Shown here one piece after another: positions 8,645 through 16,989 of a stretch of 64,000 nucleotides of DNA. Numbering within the stretch: position 1 is the stretch's first letter; every line of letters starts with the position of its first letter. The notes beneath the pieces are model-generated. The model was given only the letters and a program-made list of their open reading frames with translations. It made no database searches and was not told where the DNA came from. The position numbers and the translations under genes are program-made. The stretch is from DASQMT01 sp963839615 (GTDB taxonomy: Bacteria; Actinomycetota; Thermoleophilia; Solirubrobacterales; Solirubrobacteraceae): assembly GCA_963839615.1 (NCBI GenBank), contig CAWIVY010000010.1, forward strand, positions 248,001-312,000, given 5' to 3'.

Positions 8645-9001
8645 ATGCGCCACCAGAAGACCCGACACAAGCTCTCGCGCGACGCCGCACACCGCAAGGC
8701 GATGCTCGCGAACCTGTGCGTCGAGGTGATCGACCACGAGCGGATCAAGACGACCCAGGCCAAGGCCAAGGCCGTCAAGCCCGAGCTCGAGAAGCTGATC
8801 ACGCTCGCCAAGAAGGGCGACCTGCATGCGCGCCGGCAGGCGATGTCGACGCTCCAGCATCCCGACAAGGGCGTGATCTACAAGCTGTTCGAGGAGATCG
8901 CGCCGCGGTACTCGACGCGCCCCGGCGGCTACACGCGCATCCTCAAGCTCGGCCCGCGTCCGGGTGACGCGACCGAGCTCGTGTACCTCGAACTGGTCTG
9001 A
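8645..9001 (+). CDS. rplQ: 50S ribosomal protein L17
   Basis: A 118-residue protein near the peptide exit tunnel. It starts MRHQKTRHKLSRDAAHRKAM, the standard L17 N-terminus, and contains TTQAKAKAVKPELEKLIT and the ending DATELVYLELV. It follows rpoA by 14 bp. The TGA stop is embedded in a CTGA that appears to start truA. Confidence 0.97.
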   Translation: MRHQKTRHKLSRDAAHRKAMLANLCVEVIDHERIKTTQAKAKAVKPELEKLITLAKKGDLHARRQAMSTLQHPDKGVIYKLFEEIAPRYSTRPGGYTRILKLGPRPGDATELVYLELV

Positions 9002-9714
9002 CCGCCAAGCTTACGCTCGAGTACGACGGGACCCCGTTCGCGGGTTGGGCGGCGCAGCCCGGCCGGCGGACGGTGGCCTCCGAGCTCGAGCGAGCGCTCG
9101 CCACCGTCCTGCGCCGGCCCGTCGACCTGACCGTCGCCGGGCGCACGGACCGCGGCGTGCATGCGCTGGCGCAGGTGGTCTCGTACTCCGGCCCGCCGCC
9201 GTCGCTGCGCTCGGTCAACGCGCTGCTCCCCGACGAGATCGCGGTGCGCGCGGCCGAGGAGGTCCGCGACGGCTTCTCCGCGCGCCACGACGCGCTCAGC
9301 CGGCGCTACCGCTACCGCGTGCTCGCGCGCGCCGCGCCGTCGCCGTTCGAGCGCGACCGCGCGCTCTGGTGGCCGCACGCGGTCGACCTGTCCGCGCTCG
9401 AGGCGTGCGCCCAGGCACTCGTCGGCGGGCGCGACTTCACCGCCTTCACGCCGGCCGGCGGCTATCACCAGCGCTTCCGCCGCGAGGTGGTCGCGGCCGA
9501 GTGGCGCCGCGAGGGCGAGCTGCTGACCTTCGAGATCGAGGCCGACAGCTTCATGCGCCACATGAACCGCGTGCTCGTGGGGACGATGCTCGAGGTCGCC
9601 GGCGGTCGCCGCAGCGTGCGCGACTTCGAGCGCCTGCTGAGCGGGCGCCCACGCTCGGAGGCGGGCGCGACCGCCCCGCCCCACGGGCTCTACCTCGCAG
9701 CCGTCCGCTACTGA
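8998..9714 (+). CDS. truA: tRNA pseudouridine(38-40) synthase TruA
   Basis: Converts uridines 38-40 of the tRNA anticodon arm to pseudouridine. The conserved N-terminal motif LTLEYDGTPFAGWAAQPG is encoded upstream of the first ATG/GTG/TTG (GTG at 9073), so that GTG cannot be the true start. The catalytic Asp is in AGRTDRGVHALAQVVS. Later motifs include FTAFTP, EADSFMRHMNRVLVGTML and PPHGLYLAAVRY. In this frame the preceding stop is TGA at 8965-8967, and the only plausible initiator between is CTG at 8998, overlapping the rplQ stop as CTGA. That gives 238 residues, a normal length. The product is certain; the start is inferred. Confidence 0.9.
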   Translation: MTAKLTLEYDGTPFAGWAAQPGRRTVASELERALATVLRRPVDLTVAGRTDRGVHALAQVVSYSGPPPSLRSVNALLPDEIAVRAAEEVRDGFSARHDALSRRYRYRVLARAAPSPFERDRALWWPHAVDLSALEACAQALVGGRDFTAFTPAGGYHQRFRREVVAAEWRREGELLTFEIEADSFMRHMNRVLVGTMLEVAGGRRSVRDFERLLSGRPRSEAGATAPPHGLYLAAVRY

Positions 9715-10298
9715 AGCAGCGCCGACTGCGGCTGGCCGTCGCGGATCCAGTAGATCCGGGTGCGCGAGAACGCCAGCGAGCCTTCCTCGATCCCGGGACC
9801 GGGATCGAGCACGCGCGCGTTGCGACCCTGGACCAGCACCACGCGGCCGTCCACGAAGGCGAAGTCACGCCCGTCGGCCACGACTTCGGAGACATCATCG
9901 TCCGCGGAGACGTCGCGTCTGGTCCGGAGGTCACGCAGCGAGGTCGACGAGCCGCCGCAGCTCGGGTCCGGGAACGGCCCGCAGGACGCGAACTCCGTCA
10001 CCTCGACGAAGCGGCCGGCGTGCAGCTCGGCGTCGGGCGCGGGATCGTCGCCGGTGCTGCAGTCGCAGCTGAACCAGTTCGAGAGCAGCTGCAACCGGCC
10101 GTTGGACCGAAGGCAGCCGAACATCGACTGGTCGCCCTGGCGGTCGACCGTGAAGACCCGCGCGATCTTCGACTTGTCGACCGTGAAGCCGCGCTTGGCG
10201 CAGATGCGCTGCCGCTCCTTCTTGGTCGCCGCGGCCGCCGGCTGGGCCCAGGCGGCGAGGAGGAGAAGGGCGCTGAACAGGATTACGACGCGTTTCAT
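9708..10298 (-). CDS. Exported cysteine-containing hypothetical protein
   Basis: A 196-residue protein of unknown function. A clear signal peptide (MKRVVILFSALLLLAAWAQPAAAA) predicts secretion. The mature part has cysteine pairs at RICAKRGF, FGCLRSNGR, FSCDCSTG and SCGPFPDPSCGG that could be disulfide-bonded. The C-terminal half is strand-rich (RDFAFVDGRVVLVQG, RIYWIRDGQPQSALLQ). I recognise no domain. Longer upstream reading (to 11336) runs antisense through surE/ligA and is rejected. It converges on truA with a 7-bp overlap and is divergent from surE. Confidence 0.6.
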   Translation of the reverse strand: MKRVVILFSALLLLAAWAQPAAAATKKERQRICAKRGFTVDKSKIARVFTVDRQGDQSMFGCLRSNGRLQLLSNWFSCDCSTGDDPAPDAELHAGRFVEVTEFASCGPFPDPSCGGSSTSLRDLRTRRDVSADDDVSEVVADGRDFAFVDGRVVLVQGRNARVLDPGPGIEEGSLAFSRTRIYWIRDGQPQSALLQ

Positions 10299-10364
10299 AC
10301 CGGCTAAGACGTGCGACGGCGCCATTCGATGCCATCGTACCCCGCGGCGAATATCCTGGCGGCC

Positions 10365-11180
10365 GTGCGGGTCCTGCTCACGAACGACGACGGCATCGAG
10401 GCCGAGGGACTGCAGGCGCTGCGCCGCGCGCTGCTCGCCGTGCCGGGGCTGGAGCTGGCCGTGATCGCGCCGGACTCCAACCGCTCCGCGATCGGGCGCG
10501 GGATCACGACGCGCCGGCCGCTGTGGGTCCAGGAGGTCGACTTCGGCGACGGCACGGTGGGTTACGCGACCGATGGCACGCCGGTGGACTGCGTGCGGTT
10601 CGCGGCGCTCGGGCTGGTCGAGGGCTTCGAGGCGGAGCTGATCGTCTCGGGCATCAACCACGGCTCGAACCTCGGCGACGACATCACCTACTCGGGTACG
10701 GTCGCCGCCGCACTGGAGGGCGTCGTGCTCGGGCTGCCCGGGATCGCCGTCTCCCAGCAGTCGACGGCGCGCGAGATGGACTTCCGGCTCGGCAAGCAGT
10801 TCGAGTTCGAGGCCGCCGCGGCCTTCACGGCCCGCATGGTCGAGGAGATCGAGGACGTGCCGCTGCCGGGCGGCACGCTGCTGAACGTCAACTTCCCCGG
10901 CGGTCGGATCGACGGCGTCGAGGTCGCGCGGCTCGGCAAGCGCATCTATCGCGACGAGCTCGTGCTCCAGGAGGAGCAGTCCAAGCGGCGCCAGTACCGG
11001 ATCTACGGCGACGCGCCCGACTACGAGCGCCAGGAGGGAACCGACCTGGCCGCCGTCGCGGACGGGCGCGTCGCGGTCACGCCGATCCACTTCGACCTCA
11101 CCGACGAGCCCGGGATCAAGACCCTCCAGGCGTACGACCTCGCGCGGTTGCTGGAGCCCGCCGCACGCGAGGTCGAATGA
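10365..11180 (+). CDS. surE: 5'/3'-nucleotidase SurE
   Basis: Metal-dependent phosphatase that dephosphorylates nucleoside monophosphates, associated with stationary-phase survival. The protein begins MRVLLTNDDGIEAEG, whose Asp-Asp pair is the metal site. SNRSAIGRGIT, ATDGTPVDCVRF, VSGINHGSNLGDD and ITYSGTVAAALEG are all family motifs. GTG at 10365 is chosen because SurE proteins start immediately before this beta strand; in-frame starts at 10329 and 10311 would add a non-conserved leader. The length is about 271 residues. Its stop overlaps the ligA start (ATGA), implying coupling. Confidence 0.93.
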   Translation: MRVLLTNDDGIEAEGLQALRRALLAVPGLELAVIAPDSNRSAIGRGITTRRPLWVQEVDFGDGTVGYATDGTPVDCVRFAALGLVEGFEAELIVSGINHGSNLGDDITYSGTVAAALEGVVLGLPGIAVSQQSTAREMDFRLGKQFEFEAAAAFTARMVEEIEDVPLPGGTLLNVNFPGGRIDGVEVARLGKRIYRDELVLQEEQSKRRQYRIYGDAPDYERQEGTDLAAVADGRVAVTPIHFDLTDEPGIKTLQAYDLARLLEPAAREVE

Positions 11181-13285
11181 GCCTGGAGGAGCGCGTCGCG
11201 GAGCTGCGGTCTCAGCTCGAGCACCACGGCCACCGCTATTACGTCCTCGACGATCCCGAGATCGGCGACGACGCCTACGACGCGCTGCTCGACGAGCTGC
11301 GCAGGATCGAGGCCGACCATCCCGAGCTGCTGACACCCGACTCGCCGACCCAGCGGGTCGGCGGCACGCCGATCTCGAAGCTCGAGAAGGTCTCTCACCC
11401 CCAGGCGATGCTCTCGCTGGCCAACGTCCGCTCGGCGGACGAGCTGCGCGCCTGGATCGCGCGCATGCGCTCGCACCTCGCTCGCGAGGGGATCGAGGAT
11501 CCGGCGTTCAGCTACGTCGCGGAGCCCAAGATCGACGGGCTGGCGATCTCGCTGGTCTACCGCGACGGCGTGCTCGAGCGCGGGGCGACCCGCGGCAACG
11601 GCGAGATCGGCGAGGACGTCACGCACAACCTGCGCACGATCCCGTCGATCCCGCTGCGGATCGACGACGCGCCGCCGCTGGTCGAGGTGCGCGGCGAGGT
11701 CTACATGTCGCTGCCGGACTTCACGGCGCTCAACGAGCGTCGCGCGGCCGCGGGCCTCTCCACCTTCATGAACCCCCGCAACTCGGCCGCGGGCACGATC
11801 CGCCAGCTCGACCCGGCGCTGGCGGCCGAGCGCCCGCTGTCGATGTGGTGCTACGGCATCGGCGCGACCGAGGGCCTGCGCTTCGACAGCCACTGGGAGA
11901 GCCTCGAGTGGCTGCGCGCGCACGGGTTCCGCGTCAACGGCGACGTCCAGTCGATCGAGGACGAGGACGAGGTCGTCGCGCAGTGCCTGTCCTGGCAGGA
12001 GCGGCGCGGGGCGCTGGACTTCGAGATCGACGGCGTCGTCGTCAAGGTCGACCAGCTCGAGCTGCAGCGGCGGCTGGGGGTCGTCGGGCGCGACCCGCGC
12101 TGGGCTGTGGCCTGGAAGTTCCCTCCGACCACCGCGGTGACGCGCTTGCAGCAGGTCTTCTGGAACGTCGGCAAGTTCGGCGACCTGCACCCGTTCGCGT
12201 CGCTCGAGCCGGTCCACGTCGGCGGTGTCACGGTCAAGCTCGCGACGCTGCACAACGAGGAGGACGTCGCGCGCAAGGACATCCGCTCGGGCGACGACGT
12301 GATCGTGCTGCGCGCCGGCGACGTGATCCCGCAGGTCGTCTCGCCCGCGCCGCATGCGGTCGAGCGGCCCGACCGTTCGCCGCCGGAGCGCCCGCCGGCC
12401 AGGTGCCCGATCTGCCGCACGCCGACGGTCAAGGAGGAGGGCAGGGTCTTCACGAAGTGCCCGAACCGCGACTGCCCCGATCGCCGCTGGCAGCTGCTCA
12501 AGCACTACGTCGCGGCGATGGACGTCGAGGGGCTCGGCGAGAAGCAGGTCAAGACGCTGCAGGACGCGGGCCTGGTGCGCACGGCCGCCGACTACTACCG
12601 ATTGACGATGGAGCAGCTGCTCGAGCTCGACGGCGTCGGCGAGGTCTCCGCCGCGAACCTGCTGCGCTCGATCGAGGCGTCGCGCGAGCGGCCGTTCGGC
12701 ATCGTGCTGTTCGCGATCGGGATCGAGGGCGTGGGCTACGTCACCGGGCGCAACCTCGCGCAGCAGTTCCGCTCGATCGACAACCTTCTGGCTGCCACGC
12801 CCGAGCAGATCGCCACGACGCCGGGCATCGGTCCGGTGGTCGCCGAGCTGATCGCGGGCCAGCTCGCGGACGCCCAGATGCGCGCGCTGATCGACGACCT
12901 TCGCTCCTACGTGCGGTTCGAGTCCGAAGGCGCGCCGCCCGGGGAGGGTGTGCTGAGCGGCCGGACGCTCGTGCTCACCGGCACGCTGCCCGACCTCACG
13001 CGCGAGCAGGCGACGGAGCGGATCCTCGCCGCCGGCGGCCGCGTGACCTCGTCGGTGTCGAAGAAGACCGACTACCTCGTAGCCGGCGAGGCGGCCGGGT
13101 CGAAGCTGGAGAAGGCCGAGCGCCTCGGGGTGCCCGTGCTCGACGAGGCCGGCCTGCTCGAGCTGCTGGAAACTAAGAGGGGCTGGCACCCTTTACCTAA
13201 AGAGGGGCTGGCACCGTTCAAGGGGCGTAGCGCGCCAGCGCCGCCGTCATGCGGTCCTGCAGGGTGCGGGCGCCGTAGGGGCTGA
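11177..13285 (+). CDS. ligA: NAD-dependent DNA ligase LigA
   Basis: Seals nicks in replication and repair using NAD+. Domains in order: Ia and adenylation domain with the nucleophilic lysine in EPKIDGLAISL, OB fold (DPRWAVAWKFPP), four-cysteine zinc finger (CPICRTP with KCPNRDCP), helix-hairpin-helix region (ELDGVGEVSAANLL, TTPGIGPVVAE) and a BRCT domain (LSGRTLVLTGTLPDLTRE to LGVPVLDEAGLLELLE). ATG at 11177 overlaps the surE stop. After the BRCT domain the frame runs on for about 37 atypical residues across two short repeats and into the convergent carboxypeptidase gene by 68 bp, so the extreme C-terminus may not be functional. Confidence 0.95.
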   Translation: MSLEERVAELRSQLEHHGHRYYVLDDPEIGDDAYDALLDELRRIEADHPELLTPDSPTQRVGGTPISKLEKVSHPQAMLSLANVRSADELRAWIARMRSHLAREGIEDPAFSYVAEPKIDGLAISLVYRDGVLERGATRGNGEIGEDVTHNLRTIPSIPLRIDDAPPLVEVRGEVYMSLPDFTALNERRAAAGLSTFMNPRNSAAGTIRQLDPALAAERPLSMWCYGIGATEGLRFDSHWESLEWLRAHGFRVNGDVQSIEDEDEVVAQCLSWQERRGALDFEIDGVVVKVDQLELQRRLGVVGRDPRWAVAWKFPPTTAVTRLQQVFWNVGKFGDLHPFASLEPVHVGGVTVKLATLHNEEDVARKDIRSGDDVIVLRAGDVIPQVVSPAPHAVERPDRSPPERPPARCPICRTPTVKEEGRVFTKCPNRDCPDRRWQLLKHYVAAMDVEGLGEKQVKTLQDAGLVRTAADYYRLTMEQLLELDGVGEVSAANLLRSIEASRERPFGIVLFAIGIEGVGYVTGRNLAQQFRSIDNLLAATPEQIATTPGIGPVVAELIAGQLADAQMRALIDDLRSYVRFESEGAPPGEGVLSGRTLVLTGTLPDLTREQATERILAAGGRVTSSVSKKTDYLVAGEAAGSKLEKAERLGVPVLDEAGLLELLETKRGWHPLPKEGLAPFKGRSAPAPPSCGPAGCGRRRG
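13175..13215 (+). repeat. Two copies of a 16-bp direct repeat at the end of ligA
   Basis: AAGAGGGGCTGGCACC occurs at 13175-13190 and again at 13200-13215, a 25-bp period. Both copies lie beyond the BRCT domain of ligA. The first is followed by CTTT, so AAGAGGG...CCCTTT could pair imperfectly. It resembles short GGCACC-type intergenic repeats; a function as 3' element of ligA is inference. Confidence 0.55.
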
Positions 13286-14424
13286 CGTAGTTCATGAGGA
13301 AGGCGAACGCCACGTGGGCGCCGGCGGTGGTGGTGCAGTAGCCGGCCAGCGCGGAGACGTCGCGCAGCGTGCCCGTCTTGGCGCGGCAGCGGTCCTGCGC
13401 CCTGGTACCGCGCATCCGGTACTGCAGCGTGCCGGAGCGTCCGGCGACGGCGAGCGAGCCGGTGAACGACGCGTCGCCGGCCATCGCCCCGAGCAGGCCC
13501 ACGACCTCGCGCGGTGACGTGCGGTCGCTGCGCGAGAGGCCCGAGCCGTCGATCACCTCCGGCTCGAGGCCGAGGTCGTCGAGCACGGCGCGCACCACGC
13601 GCGTGCCCGCCGTCGTGCTCCCCGACGTGCCGAAGCGGGAGCCGAGCACCTTGACGAAGGTCTCGGCCATGAAGTTGTCCGACGGCGGGTTCATCAGCGC
13701 GCAGCAGCTCGGCGACCGGCGCGGAGCGCCACGCGGTCACGAGCGGGGCCTCCTCGGGCGTGACGCCCGTTCTCGCGCGCCCGGCCACGTCCACGCCGAG
13801 GTTGCGCAGCTGCTTGGAGAACGCCGCCGCGGCGAAGCGCGCCGGCCGGGCCTGCCAGAACGGCGAGCGGCGGCCGGAGCGGCCGCGGTTGAACGTCAGG
13901 GCGGAGAGCGGGCCGACCTCGCCCGTAAGGCGGAAGCCCGAGGACGGCACCCCGCGGCGGCTGTCGAATGCCGACTCGTCGCCGCGCACGCGGCCGGTGA
14001 CCTCGACGATGCCCGCGTCGGCGACCTGCTGGGCGAGGTGTCCCGCGTCGATCGCGTCGAACGTCGGATCGCCGCTGCCCTGCAGGTAGAGGTCGCCGTC
14101 GACGACGCCGGTGGCGTCCGGCGGCGTCGTGGCCAGCACGCTCGTGTCGAGCCGCGCGCTCGGGCCGAGCCGGCGCAGGGCGGCGACGGAGGTGTAGAGC
14201 TTCTGCACCGAGGCGGGCATCCGCGGCGTCCCCGCGCGCAGCGAGTAGATCGTGCGGCCCGAGTCCAGATCGACGGCGAGCGCGCCCGCGGATCCCCCGG
14301 CCCAGCGCATCTGCGCGGCCAGCGCGCGTGCAGTCTGCGCACGCCCGGCCGCGAAGGCGGTGGGGGCGAGCAGAGCCAGCAGGAGACAGCCGAGCGCGGC
14401 GATGCGGACCATGACGCGGGGCAT
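13218..14424 (-). pseudogene. dacB: D-Ala-D-Ala carboxypeptidase/endopeptidase (DacB, PBP4-like), frame-disrupted
   Basis: Penicillin-binding protein that trims or cleaves peptidoglycan cross-links in the periplasm. The first segment (14424 to about 13700) has a signal peptide (VRIAALGCLLLALLAPTAFA) and the SxxK motif in PASVQKLYTS. The second segment, in the next frame, starts MNPPSDNFMAE with the SxN motif and has KTG in CRAKTGTLRD. Joining the two at about 13694 by removing one surplus base (gctGatgaac) restores ...ELLR-A-MNPPSDNF and a full-length family C2/S13 protein. All catalytic motifs are intact, so a sequencing insertion is more likely than a true pseudogene. Start 14412 is an alternative. 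Confidence 0.85.
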
Positions 14425-14502
14425 CGAGGGTATGGAACCCACCACCGTCGCGAAAGTCGCTGTGGCGCCGACGGCCGACCCGTCTCGTACGCTCTCTGGC
14501 GC

Positions 14503-15759
14503 ATGGGCACCGTGGTCGACCTCGAGAGCAGCCGCGCGACCGGCGGGAGCCGCAAGCCGCGCGGGCGCAGGCGCCAGTCCAAGACGGCGCTGGTGCTGGG
14601 CGGCGGTGGCTTCACCGGCGCGGTCTACGAGATCGGCGCGCTGCGCGCGCTCGACCTGCTGTCGGTCAACCGCTCGGTCAACCAGTTCGACGTCTACGTA
14701 GGGACGAGCGCCGGCGCGCTCGTGGCGGCCCTGACCGCCAACGGCGTCACTCCCGAGCAGATGATGCGTGTGGTCAACAACCAGGTGCCGACGCCGTTCC
14801 GCGACATCAACCTCGACATGCTGCTGCGCCCGAACTACCGCGAGTTCATCGCGAAGGGCGTGCGGCTGCCGCTGCACCTGCTGGGGGTCATGCGCGGCCT
14901 CGGCCGCAGCCTGGGCGCCTTCAGCACCGTCGACCTCGCGATCGCCCTGGCGGAAGCGTTGCCGTCAGGCCTGTACTCGGCCTCGGGCCTCGAGCAGTAC
15001 ATGCGCACGGTGCTCGCCGATCCCGACCGTTCCGACGACTTCCGGCTGCTCGAGTCCGAGCTATACCTGGCCGCGACCGATCTCGACACGTGCGAGCGCC
15101 TCGTGCTCGGCGCCGAGGGCTGGGACGACGTCCCGATCTCGCTCGCGGTGAGCGCCTCGGCGGCACTGCCGATGGTCTACAAGCCGGTCGAGGTCAAGGG
15201 CCGCGAGCTCGTCGACGGCGGCATCGTCTCGACCACGAACCTCGACATCGCGGTCGAGGCCGGCGCCAAGTTCATCGTCGTCGTGAACCCGCTGGTGCCC
15301 TACGTGAACGACTTCTCGAAGGAGATACCGACGCTGCTGGGCTCGAAGGTGCGCCGTGTGTCGGACATGGGCTTCCCGAAGATCGCCTACCAGACCTTCA
15401 AGCTGCTGGCCTACCAGCGCCTGCACGAGATGGCGCGCCAGTGGCAGGACCGCTACCCCGGCGTCGACATCGTCCTGATCGAGCCGGAGCCCGACGACGA
15501 GATGATGTTCCAGACGAACATCCTCAACTACACCTCGCGGCTCGCCGTCGCGCGCCACGGGTTCCAGTCGGTGACGGTGAAGCTCGCCTCCGACTACGAG
15601 GACCTGCGCGAGGTCGCCCAGCGCCACGGGATCGAGATCTCCGCCACGCGCGTGCGCAAGGTCGTGCGCCACTTCGAGGCCGAGAAGGAGAAGTCGCGCG
15701 CCTGGCGCAGGATCCTCGAGCAGACGACGGGCGCGCTGCTGCGGCAGTCCGGCGTCTAG
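14503..15759 (+). CDS. Patatin-like phospholipase
   Basis: A 418-residue serine hydrolase probably acting on phospholipids or other acyl esters. The oxyanion glycine motif is LVLGGGGFTGAVYEIG, the nucleophile elbow is GTSAG, and the Asp of the Ser-Asp dyad is in LVDGGIVS, all in the usual order within the first 250 residues. No signal peptide is seen, and the N-terminus is basic (GGSRKPRGRRRQSK). The C-terminal third (PKIAYQTFKLLAYQRLHEMA and EPEPDDEMMF) is a family extension common in actinobacterial patatins. ATG at 14503 is the only start immediately before the patatin fold; the longer frame back to 13369 is antisense to dacB. Confidence 0.9.
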   Translation: MGTVVDLESSRATGGSRKPRGRRRQSKTALVLGGGGFTGAVYEIGALRALDLLSVNRSVNQFDVYVGTSAGALVAALTANGVTPEQMMRVVNNQVPTPFRDINLDMLLRPNYREFIAKGVRLPLHLLGVMRGLGRSLGAFSTVDLAIALAEALPSGLYSASGLEQYMRTVLADPDRSDDFRLLESELYLAATDLDTCERLVLGAEGWDDVPISLAVSASAALPMVYKPVEVKGRELVDGGIVSTTNLDIAVEAGAKFIVVVNPLVPYVNDFSKEIPTLLGSKVRRVSDMGFPKIAYQTFKLLAYQRLHEMARQWQDRYPGVDIVLIEPEPDDEMMFQTNILNYTSRLAVARHGFQSVTVKLASDYEDLREVAQRHGIEISATRVRKVVRHFEAEKEKSRAWRRILEQTTGALLRQSGV

Positions 15760-16175
15760 TTCTCGGCGCGCGCTTTCAGCCCCGCCGCGAACTGGTCGAA
15801 GGACGGCTGCAGGTCCGGCATCGAGCGCCAGATCAGCGGCAGCATCGGCCCGCTGTACTCCTCGCGCATCGTGAACCGCGTGCCGCCGCCGTCCTCCGGT
15901 GTGAGCGCGAACGTGCGCACGCCCCTGAAGAGGCCGAGCGGCATCCCGCCCGCCCAGGTCATCGCGCGGCCCGGCTCGAACTCGGTGACCTCGACCGGGA
16001 ACGCCCGCTTCGGGTTGGCCTCCGAGACGACCTTGATCTTCTCGCCGGGGGCGATCGTCCCCTCGACGCGCACGACGCCGGAGTCCCAGGCGGCGTAGCC
16101 GGGCCCGTCGGCCAGGATCGCCCAGACGGCGTCCGGCGCCGCGGCGATCGTCGCGCTCGCCTCGTAGGACCTCAT
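15756..16175 (-). CDS. SRPBCC-family (polyketide cyclase/START-like) protein
   Basis: A 139-residue protein of the helix-grip fold, which binds hydrophobic ligands. It opens SYEASATIAAAPDAVWAILADG with the typical P-x-x-VW-x-x-L of the family, and has EFEPGRAMTWAGG and a C-terminal helix (SFDQFAAGLKARA). The ligand is unknown. It is divergent from an ArsR-type regulator with a nested palindrome in the 59-bp gap, so it is plausibly under that regulator. It converges on the patatin gene with a 4-bp overlap. Confidence 0.8.
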   Translation of the reverse strand: MRSYEASATIAAAPDAVWAILADGPGYAAWDSGVVRVEGTIAPGEKIKVVSEANPKRAFPVEVTEFEPGRAMTWAGGMPLGLFRGVRTFALTPEDGGGTRFTMREEYSGPMLPLIWRSMPDLQPSFDQFAAGLKARAEN

Positions 16176-16190
16176 CGCACTCCCCTCATC

Positions 16191-16225
16191 GGTAACAGGA
16201 ACGCTACGGTAGCAATCTCGTTACG
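16191..16225. promoter_or_regulatory. Nested palindromic operator between SRPBCC and ArsR genes
   Basis: GTAAC-N6-GCTAC-G-GTAGC-N6-GTTAC, two inverted repeats sharing one centre at base 16208. The inner 11-mer and the outer 5-mers are both perfect. It fills the gap between the divergent genes. ArsR-type repressors bind such dyads; binding here is inferred from position and symmetry. Confidence 0.6.
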
Positions 16226-16234
16226 CTCCCCGTC

Positions 16235-16555
16235 GTGCCGCTCGACGCCCTCCGCGGGGACCCATTCGATGCGCTCGGCGATCCCAATCGGCGCGCGATC
16301 GTCGAGCAGCTGCGCAGCGGCGATCGCTCGGTTCAGGAGCTCGCCGACGCGTTGCCGATCAGCCGGCCCGCGGTCTCGCGCCACCTGCGATTGCTCAAGC
16401 AGGCAGGGCTCGTGACGGATCGCGCGGAGGGCACGCGCCGGCTGTACCGGCTCCAGGACGACGGCATCGCGGCGGTGCGCGAATACCTCGAGGCGGTCTG
16501 GGGCGAGGCCGCAGCACGCTTCCGGCTCGCCGCCGACAACACCCCGGAGCGATGA
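16235..16555 (+). CDS. ArsR-family winged-helix transcriptional regulator
   Basis: A 106-residue DNA-binding protein. DALGDPNRRAIVEQLRSG is the standard first helix pair, VQELADALPISRPAVSRHLR the helix-turn-helix, and RRLYRLQDDGIAAVREYL the wing and last helix. There is no cysteine metal site (no CVC), so it belongs to the metal-independent ArsR group that usually precedes AHSA1/SRPBCC genes, exactly as here. The GTG start at 16235 is uncertain. Its stop overlaps the start of the next gene (ATGA). Confidence 0.88.
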   Translation: MPLDALRGDPFDALGDPNRRAIVEQLRSGDRSVQELADALPISRPAVSRHLRLLKQAGLVTDRAEGTRRLYRLQDDGIAAVREYLEAVWGEAAARFRLAADNTPER

Positions 16556-16989
16556 GCCAGCCCCCGCTCCAGCTCTCGTTCGAGGTCGCGTGCCCGCCCG
16601 CCCGGGCCTTCTCCGTCTGGGCCGAGCGGACGTCGCTGTGGTGGCCGCCAGGGCATTCGGTCTCGGGCGCGCCCGCGCTGGTGGCGTTCGAGCCGCGCGC
16701 AGGCGGGCGGATCTTCGAGCGCGAGCGCGGCGGGGAGGAACATGAGTGGGGCGAAGTGCTCGCCTGGGAGCCACCGCACCGGCTCGTGTATCTCTGGCAC
16801 CTGCGTGCCGACCGCAGCGACGCCACCGAGGTGGAGATCCGCTTCGGCGCGGCCGGCTCCGGCACGCGCGTGACGATCGAGCACCGTGGCTGGGAGCGCC
16901 TCGGCGCCCGCGCCGCCGAGCGCCGCGAGCGCAACAGCAAGGGCTGGGCGGGCCTGCTGCCAAGCTACGTCGCGGCCTGTCAGCCGTAG
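16552..16989 (+). CDS. AHSA1/SRPBCC-domain protein
   Basis: A 145-residue helix-grip protein. SFEVACPPARAFSVWAERTSLWWPP is the family N-terminus, and EWGEVLAWEPPHRLVYLWHL and EHRGWERLG are typical of the activator-of-Hsp90-homologue group. It is translationally coupled to the ArsR gene, the common regulator-plus-SRPBCC pair. No enzymatic role can be stated. The 3' end overlaps the convergent acyl-CoA synthetase by 10 bp. Confidence 0.85.
   Translation: MSQPPLQLSFEVACPPARAFSVWAERTSLWWPPGHSVSGAPALVAFEPRAGGRIFERERGGEEHEWGEVLAWEPPHRLVYLWHLRADRSDATEVEIRFGAAGSGTRVTIEHRGWERLGARAAERRERNSKGWAGLLPSYVAACQP

Noticed and set aside
13175..13215. CRISPR array
   Set aside because: Only two repeats of 16 bp, no spacer series and no cas genes.
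10523..13285. A 920-residue frame including ligA
   Set aside because: The upstream third is a shadow of surE; LigA begins at ATG 11177.
13369..15759. A 796-residue plus-strand frame ending in the patatin
   Set aside because: The first 378 residues are antisense to dacB and arginine-rich; patatin begins at 14503.
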